From assembly GCF_000003605.2 (NCBI RefSeq), contig NW_003134353.1, forward strand, positions 96,424-109,633: a stretch of DNA of 13,210 bases, read 5' to 3'. Positions 8,139-13,210 of the stretch are shown piece by piece. Source of the stretch: Saccoglossus kowalevskii (Eukaryota > Hemichordata > Enteropneusta > Harrimaniidae). Both the position numbers and the translations under genes were made by a program. The notes beneath the pieces were generated by a model. The model worked only from the letters and a program-made list of their open reading frames with translations. It ran no database searches and was not told the DNA's origin. The first letter of the stretch is position 1, and each line of letters starts with the position of its first letter.

Positions 8139-8328
8139 GATCAGGACAGTATGGTGGTGCGATCAGGACAGTGTGGTGGTGCGATCAGGACAGTGTGGTG
8201 ATGTGATCAGAACAGTGTGGTGGTGCGATCAGAACAGTGTGGTGGTGCGATCAGGACAGTGTGGTGGTGCGATCAAGACAGTGTGGTAGTGCGATCAGGA
8301 CAGTATGGTGGTGCGATCAGGACAGTGC
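8139..8328 (+). repeat. 22-bp minisatellite, ~8.6 copies, in 3' UTR
   Basis: The unit is GATCAGGACAGTGTGGTGG followed by TGC. Nine GATCA starts sit at exact 22-bp intervals from 8139 to 8315, with scattered substitutions (AGAAC, AAGAC, GTGATG, TAGTG) and no indels. The array begins 13 nt after the RARS2 stop, so the transcribed RNA should carry a GU-rich repeat. Confidence 0.93.
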
Positions 8329-8403
8329 TATAAGGAGTGAAGTGGATGAAAACTCTTGGGCCAGTTAATTATTCATCTAAAATTGAATATCTCCATTTTT
8401 TTA

Positions 8404-8409
8404 AATAAA
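8404..8409 (+). terminator. Candidate polyadenylation signal for RARS2
   Basis: First AATAAA after the stop codon (279 nt downstream). It is followed by another A-rich AATAAAC and, about 60 nt on, a GTGTTTTTGTGG stretch. A further AATAAA at 9006-9011 could give a longer 3' UTR. Confidence 0.45.
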
Positions 8410-8410
8410 A

Positions 8411-11027
8411 TAATAAACAACATCATCACAGTGCGTAATTCCATATTTTATGAGTAGCATACAACTCCATGTGTTTTTGTGGCAGCATCCAGATCTATTT
8501 GAATGGAGCTAATTTCAGTGGGTGTTGGTTGTCGCAACAAACATGTGCAAGATACTATCTCTCTGTAGCAAACACGAATGAAGGTTGATCCAGCCACAAT
8601 GTGCACTATATGTCTGCCCAGAGACCTTCAATGCGTTCCAGTCATTTGTACATGTTAATATTCCTGACAAACAAGTTTTGAGTTGCTTTTCATGGGACCA
8701 ATAACTCACACATGCGACATGCAATGCCAACCACACTTTAAATCAACCACACTAGTATTTACCTGTTTTGTAGTGAAATCCTACTCAAGAAATGCTGACT
8801 GCGCATTCCCTACCAGCAAGTGAGGTTAACTATCAATTTTAGTCAAAAGTTTCTGCAATTAGTGTCTGCAAGCTTGCTAACTGTGCTTAAGTACTTGTTC
8901 AAAAACTGGATACTGGCTATAATGAAAAGGTTTAACCCAGCCAAGTACAAGTACACACTATACACACTATTTCAAAACTGACTAGTTTTCACTCACAAAT
9001 TTGTAAATAAACATGTTACTGACCATATCAGTTGATTTTTTTATTTGAATAAAAAAAAACAGCAGAAAAAAGCTTTTCTTTTATTATGCAGAAACATTTA
9101 CCTTGTTTAATTTTTTCTGAATAAAATTCAATTATTCAAGTTAAATGTTGTAAAAGCTTTTATTTCAGTTGAGTCCCTGGAGACAACTTCAGTTGAAGTG
9201 ACATAGTACACATGTATTGTGAAGAAAATGTAGATCCTACATTAGTTATAACTGGAGTTACTAATTATAACAAATAATTTAAGCATCTTTAGCTCCACTT
9301 TCAAGAACATATTGAATTGCTGGATTAGAAATTAAAGAGTCAAACCTGGACTAAGTTGGTAACTTGTGTTTTTTGGTGAAAACATTTTTGCGAGTTGGGA
9401 TAAAATCCCTACACATTTTGTAGTAGTGAATATTTCATGGATGTCCTTCAGAAGGAATTATTGACTTTCACAAAGCAAACCAAAAACTGAACGTGAATCT
9501 ATTTATTTTTTTCCCTTTAACAACACCTTTTTTAAGACATTCGCCAAATATGACTAGACATTTCACTTGTACTCAAATCGGATATACATGAATAAACAGA
9601 CAAAATAGTTGAATATAAAATGTTTATTTTCATTGTGAACAATCAAGATTAAGCATTAAATAATAATTTATTTAATATCTGAATATCATTACCAAATTGT
9701 AAATAAAATAAAAAAAAATTAGCATGAATAAAGTACTTCCAATATAAATATAATACAAGGAATTTGATTTTACTCTCTAAATGTATTTTAGATGGTTCGT
9801 TAATATAGATCATATTACACTGAGGGTGATAAATTGCTAGTCACGCTTATTAGAAAAATTATGACATTCACAATATTTTTGTTTTTTTAAATGCACATCA
9901 TAATTTGGTGTTCTTCAATAACATCTCAGATATTTGTATACACTAGGAAATGTTCATTTATGTTACTAAAATTGGCAACTAAACCATACAGTACCTTCAA
10001 AGAAATTTAAGCTTCTGATTTGTACTAAGAATTGGCATAACAATGACATTACAAAAGCAAAAAAAAAAATTTCAATGTTCTTGAGTACATTTAGAGAAAA
10101 AAATATTTCTTTATGTGGAATTCATAGAGCATGAGCATACCCTCAATTATTGTTGTAATTATTAAAGTGAAAGTTCACTAGCTCATTTCAAGTAAATTGG
10201 AAAACATTGCAAGTTTTATCTTTCCTGATTTACTTTATACTGAATCCCATTGTAAGTAAAAATGTTTTTATGAAATATGTACGAGTCATTATTAATATTG
10301 CATGGTCAGTTATACCATTTTAGACAGAGTAGAAGGTCAGGAGTTAATGAGGAGATAGAGTTCTTCCTCAGCTATTTAAAAAGTTGGCGAAGGGCGAGGT
10401 TCAAATCCAAAAACTTCAACCACACAAGTAGAGCCTCCAAGGCCTGAGTTAGTGAGTATTTGGGTAGAAATACCTTGCAAATACACATATTCAATGTCAC
10501 ATTGTATTGAATTATTATTGAGCAAATAACTGAACTTGCCAGAGGGTCAAAACACAGGAATCAAATTCAAGAAAACTGCCTTTACATGGAATGATTCAAT
10601 GACAGCAAAACTACAAATATCTGTAGATATTACATTCACCTGATCCACAAAAAATACAGAAAAAAGTTGCTGCACCAAAATACCGGTGCGGACAATTATG
10701 GCACTCAAGGGGTTGAAGTAATTTTTTGTCACCTTTTTTGTTGTATCTGATTATTATACGATATACAACAATTTTGCCCTATTGCACTTGGTAACTAGCA
10801 GTTGTGTAAATATCAATCATGATAAATCATCTCTTTTGTTTTTTTAAACAAAATATAAATACCAGTATATAACTTTCAAAAATACAAAACAAAATTCACA
10901 CAAAAAGTTATGATATACAGCATCACATAGTGGGTAGTTACTGTAAGCAAATAATTCCCTCGCCAATATCATATTTGCGTATTAAAAGCACATGTCCAGT
11001 AGAATCACTCATACTCCAAATATTGCA
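8411..11027. other. Intergenic region between convergent genes
   Basis: 2.6 kb of AT-rich DNA with many A and T homopolymers. Open frames such as 8736-8515 and 10732-10547 (minus) are short and show no family signature. An isolated B-box-like word, GGTTCAAATCC at 10399-10409, lacks a pairing T-arm. I see no RNA gene, transposon ends or tandem array. It may include unannotated 3' UTR of either gene. Confidence 0.6.
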
Positions 11028-11033
11028 TTTATT
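11028..11033 (-). terminator. Candidate polyadenylation signal for MANEA
   Basis: AATAAA on the minus strand, 276 nt past the MANEA stop and the only such hexamer between the stop and this point. A GTGCTTTTAAT stretch follows about 40 nt downstream on the same strand. Confidence 0.5.
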
Positions 11034-11309
11034 GTAATATGTAATGAATTATTATAATATATGACTCATTTCACAATAAATGCATGTATATCAGTAATGT
11101 AAGTGTATGCGCTACTAAGTAGCAAATACGATACATGCATAAACAATGTTTCTAAAAGTTGTAAAATATGGTTCGAACAACTTTTAATGACATACCCCAA
11201 AATTATTTCACAATCAAAACATATTCTTGTTGGCGAATGATGCATGATATAGTCATATAGTACTGAATGTTTCACTGAATATACACTGAAAAAATCAAAT
11301 TGGCTCCCT
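11034..11309 (-). other. MANEA: Probable MANEA 3' UTR
   Basis: AT-rich sequence from the stop codon to the first minus-strand AATAAA. A 112-codon open frame in another reading frame overlaps it and the end of the coding exon, but it shows no conserved motif. Confidence 0.5.
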
Positions 11310-12026
11310 CTATAGTTTAAGTTTGTTATTCTCTTGTTTTTTTGCAAATTTGTCAACCCAGTCCCTTGTTGTCTGTAGATAGTAATCCGATTTCTGAGGT
11401 GCATAGTCCATGTATGTGTACTGTGGAGTCTTTTTTGGCACTGCCTTTTCTATCTGAGAACCTTCATGCCACTCATTGAACGATGTTATCGATATAATCT
11501 CGGTATCAGCTTCAAAAGCTTGCTGGAATCCATCGTTGTAATATTTACCGCCCATTCGCTGTCGTGTGTTTTGGGCATTCCATGGACGGATTCTCGTGTC
11601 CACGTACCCAGGCCCAACACTGGGAATAAACATCAATCCTGCATTCCCGGCAAATCTAGAAAGCTCTTTCCAGTTTTTATGAGCTGATCCATAAGTGAAA
11701 CCATTCGTTGCAAAGTAGGTATAAAATCCATCAAATCCCGAACTGATGATTTCGTTTTTATGTTTCAGATCAACGAGAAGTGCAATAAATATCGCATCGT
11801 AACGTGTTCCCCTGATGCTGTGTTTGCCATCAGGTTTCAGAAGTCTTTTCCACTGTTGAGGTTTTGTGAGATACGAATCATAAACGTATATCAACGGTAC
11901 CATTCTACCTTGTGTCTCGTAGGTGTAAAAAGCAGGATGTGCTGCGTAACTATCAATAATGTATTTCACATCTTCTTTTAAAGTGTGGTCATCTCGATCT
12001 TTGTACGGTTCACTATGTATGGCAAT
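11310..12026 (-). CDS. MANEA: MANEA terminal coding exon (GH99 catalytic)
   Basis: 717 nt encoding 238 residues and TAG at 11312-11310. It opens with IAIHSEPYKDRDDHTLKEDV directly after the acceptor, 19 codons before the ATG at 11969, so that ATG is internal. It carries the NEWHE catalytic pair, the KKTP segment after it, and a short lysine-rich C-terminus (KFAKKQENNKLKL) that lines up in length with vertebrate MANEA. No disabling change is seen. Confidence 0.95.
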   Translation of the reverse strand: MAIHSEPYKDRDDHTLKEDVKYIIDSYAAHPAFYTYETQGRMVPLIYVYDSYLTKPQQWKRLLKPDGKHSIRGTRYDAIFIALLVDLKHKNEIISSGFDGFYTYFATNGFTYGSAHKNWKELSRFAGNAGLMFIPSVGPGYVDTRIRPWNAQNTRQRMGGKYYNDGFQQAFEADTEIISITSFNEWHEGSQIEKAVPKKTPQYTYMDYAPQKSDYYLQTTRDWVDKFAKKQENNKLKL

Positions 12027-13157
12027 CTGTGAAGCAGACAGACTTGTTTATACCTGTATATGATTCATTGTTACGAGACAGTCAATCTGATTAAAATAAG
12101 ATCCTAGTTTGGGCTTTTTTTTTCCTTCTTTTTTTTGTTAATATAATATCATCCATACTTTTGGGCTTTCGGGATTACCAAATAAATTGAAAAAAAAAAT
12201 AATAAAATACATGAAAATACAAAAAAAAACAAATACATGATCAAGTCAACCAGCCTATCCTTTCTTATGCAAACATTATTTATTTTAATTTTTTGAGTGC
12301 CAAATTTTGTCTTAATTATATTGGAGTTAATTTGTTTACATCTTCTGTACTTTTCACTGAATTCAATATTAATTTGGAACCCCAAAAAAAACAAAATGTC
12401 ACATTGCTTTAGTTTTTGATAAAAAAAAATTTCACAACATTTTATGTGAAAAAGTATGGATATTTGGTGACTAGTGTCTGAACTGTGACGCTCAAAGTGT
12501 TAAAATACTATAAAAGTATATTTATTATTGACTGGGTTTTATTACTGCCTGTTCTAAGAACATGTGTTAAAACACAGATCATATTGAAATTTGCCAAAAG
12601 AACAGAATATACGTACAATTAGTGAAATTTGACGGTTACCTGCCTGATATACAATTTAGAGAAATTTCAAATAAAATTTACTTGTTCACGTTTTCCGCAT
12701 ATGGTTGTGACAACTTGTAAACTTATAGTGGCTACAAAGCCAAATTCTTTAAATTCTGCTGGGAGAAAGGTTTCAATTGAATGAAAATGTGCAAATAAAA
12801 TTAAGGAAGCCATTTTGAAGTAAAAATTTTGAATTGAAAATTTGTTAAAATACATGCAACTGATGTTAACATTTAAAAAAATTAATTTAGGTTTTCCAAG
12901 TTTCCTCAGAACTTTGAAACTGCCAGTCACAGTGAATTTCAAGAAAAGTAATTAAGCTGTGTCAACCATTGAGAATAAAATGTATGGAGAATAAACTTGG
13001 TCATTGTAGGTTATGTGCTGGTGAAAATTTGTCAAGTGTATACTCACTTTCAGTTGATACTTATAAGCTGCATCTAACAGTGGTATAATTAAGGAATCAC
13101 TAGGAATACCCTCTGGATCTGATTGCTCCGGTGGATACCAAGACACAACAACCACAC
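11310..13157 (-). CDS. MANEA: Glycoprotein endo-alpha-1,2-mannosidase, 5'-partial, two exons
   Basis: Golgi glycoside hydrolase of family GH99. It cleaves inside glucosylated high-mannose N-glycans, releasing Glc1-3Man and giving a glucosidase-independent route for trimming. Exons 13157-13048 and 12026-11310 join in phase 0 to encode 274 residues after a split Gly codon. Conserved family blocks appear in order: VVVVSWYPPE, IAIHSEPYKDRDD, YIIDSYAAHPAFY, IYVYDSYL, GFDGFYTYFATNGF, FIPSVGPGYVDTRIRPWN and ITSFNEWHEGSQIEKA. Both glutamates of NEWHE are present (codons 11474-11472 and 11465-11463). These match the catalytic pair of GH99 (E404/E407 in the human enzyme), which acts through a 1,2-anhydro sugar intermediate. 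The cytoplasmic tail, signal anchor and stem should be in upstream exons beyond 13210. MANEAL, the vertebrate paralogue, cannot be strictly excluded, but an invertebrate single-copy MANEA is the simplest reading. Confidence 0.94.
12027..13047 (-). other. MANEA intron, 1021 bp
   Basis: Phase-0 GT-AG intron ending CTGCTTCACAG on the minus strand. AT-rich with several A/T homopolymers. Minus-strand open frames of 81 and 91 codons inside it have no recognisable family, and no repeat array was found. Confidence 0.85.
13048..13157 (-). CDS. MANEA: MANEA exon with SWYPP motif
   Basis: 110 nt, phase 1 in and phase 0 out. It encodes (G)VVVVSWYPPEQSDPEGIPSD, then SLIIPLLDAAYKYQLK, matching vertebrate GVLVLSWYPP...LDTAHQY. 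The acceptor is CTTTTCCAG ending at 13158, and the donor GTGAGT starts at 13047. The open frame runs through both splice sites, so its ATG at 13185 is intronic. Confidence 0.92.
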
Positions 13158-13210
13158 CTGGAAAAGTATACAAGATAACAGTCATCTGTATTATTTAAGG
13201 TAACATGAGG

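Larger units (their letters stand above)
8126..8410 (+). other. RARS2: Probable RARS2 3' UTR
   Basis: It runs from the stop codon to the first AATAAA. Most of it is the 22-bp minisatellite. A second in-frame stop, TGA at 8138-8140, follows the TAG by four codons, so readthrough into the array would be blocked. Confidence 0.6.

Noticed and set aside
8126-8328. Readthrough extension of RARS2 into the 22-bp repeat as a peptide repeat
   Set aside because: A second in-frame stop (TGA 8138-8140) precedes the array, and the normal ArgRS C-terminus is already complete at the TAG.
10384-10409. Possible tRNA gene or tRNA-derived SINE (TGGCGAAGGG and GGTTCAAATCC)
   Set aside because: The A-box-like and B-box-like words are only a few bases apart, the T-arm would pair at only two positions, and no acceptor or anticodon stem can be drawn.
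11066-11404. 112-codon minus-strand frame overlapping the MANEA stop
   Set aside because: It is in a different frame from MANEA, lies mostly in the 3' UTR and has no conserved motif. The GH99 frame ends normally at 11310.
11466-11981. Two 73-codon plus-strand frames opposite the MANEA exon
   Set aside because: They are shadows on the complementary strand of a strongly conserved coding exon.

Overview
The window is AT-rich nuclear DNA from an animal. Two intron-split housekeeping genes lie tail to tail, both with GT-AG introns and both running off the edges of the window. Exon sequence is close to vertebrate orthologues, while the introns are short to medium and full of satellite-like and MITE-like repeats. 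This fits an invertebrate metazoan, possibly a marine deuterostome or lophotrochozoan. The sequence does not let me name the phylum. There are no bacterial features such as operons or Shine-Dalgarno sites.

Positions 1-8125, plus strand: the 3' two thirds of RARS2, mitochondrial arginyl-tRNA synthetase. Nine coding exons are visible: 364-525, 1074-1147, 1667-1773, 2189-2422, 3479-3603, 4910-5084, 6404-6574, 6840-6903 and 8039-8125. Splice phases agree at every junction and give a continuous 398-residue C-terminal fragment that ends at TAG 8123-8125. The 5' exons, with the targeting peptide and the HIGH-type motif, lie upstream of the window.

Positions 8126-8410: probable RARS2 3' UTR, beginning with a 22-bp minisatellite 13 nt after the stop and followed by a candidate AATAAA. 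Positions 8410-11027: intergenic DNA with no supportable gene.

Positions 11028-13210, minus strand: the 3' end of MANEA, Golgi endo-alpha-1,2-mannosidase (GH99). Exons 13157-13048 and 12026-11310 encode 274 residues, including both catalytic glutamates in NEWHE.

The two genes have unrelated jobs, mitochondrial translation and N-glycan trimming in the Golgi. Nothing suggests a shared pathway. The unusual content is in the introns: three related TTAA-flanked MITE-like elements, a 22-copy 31-bp minisatellite carrying 18 perfect AP-1 sites (TGACTCA), and a degenerate dimeric repeat of about 95/191 bp. I found no undescribed gene system.
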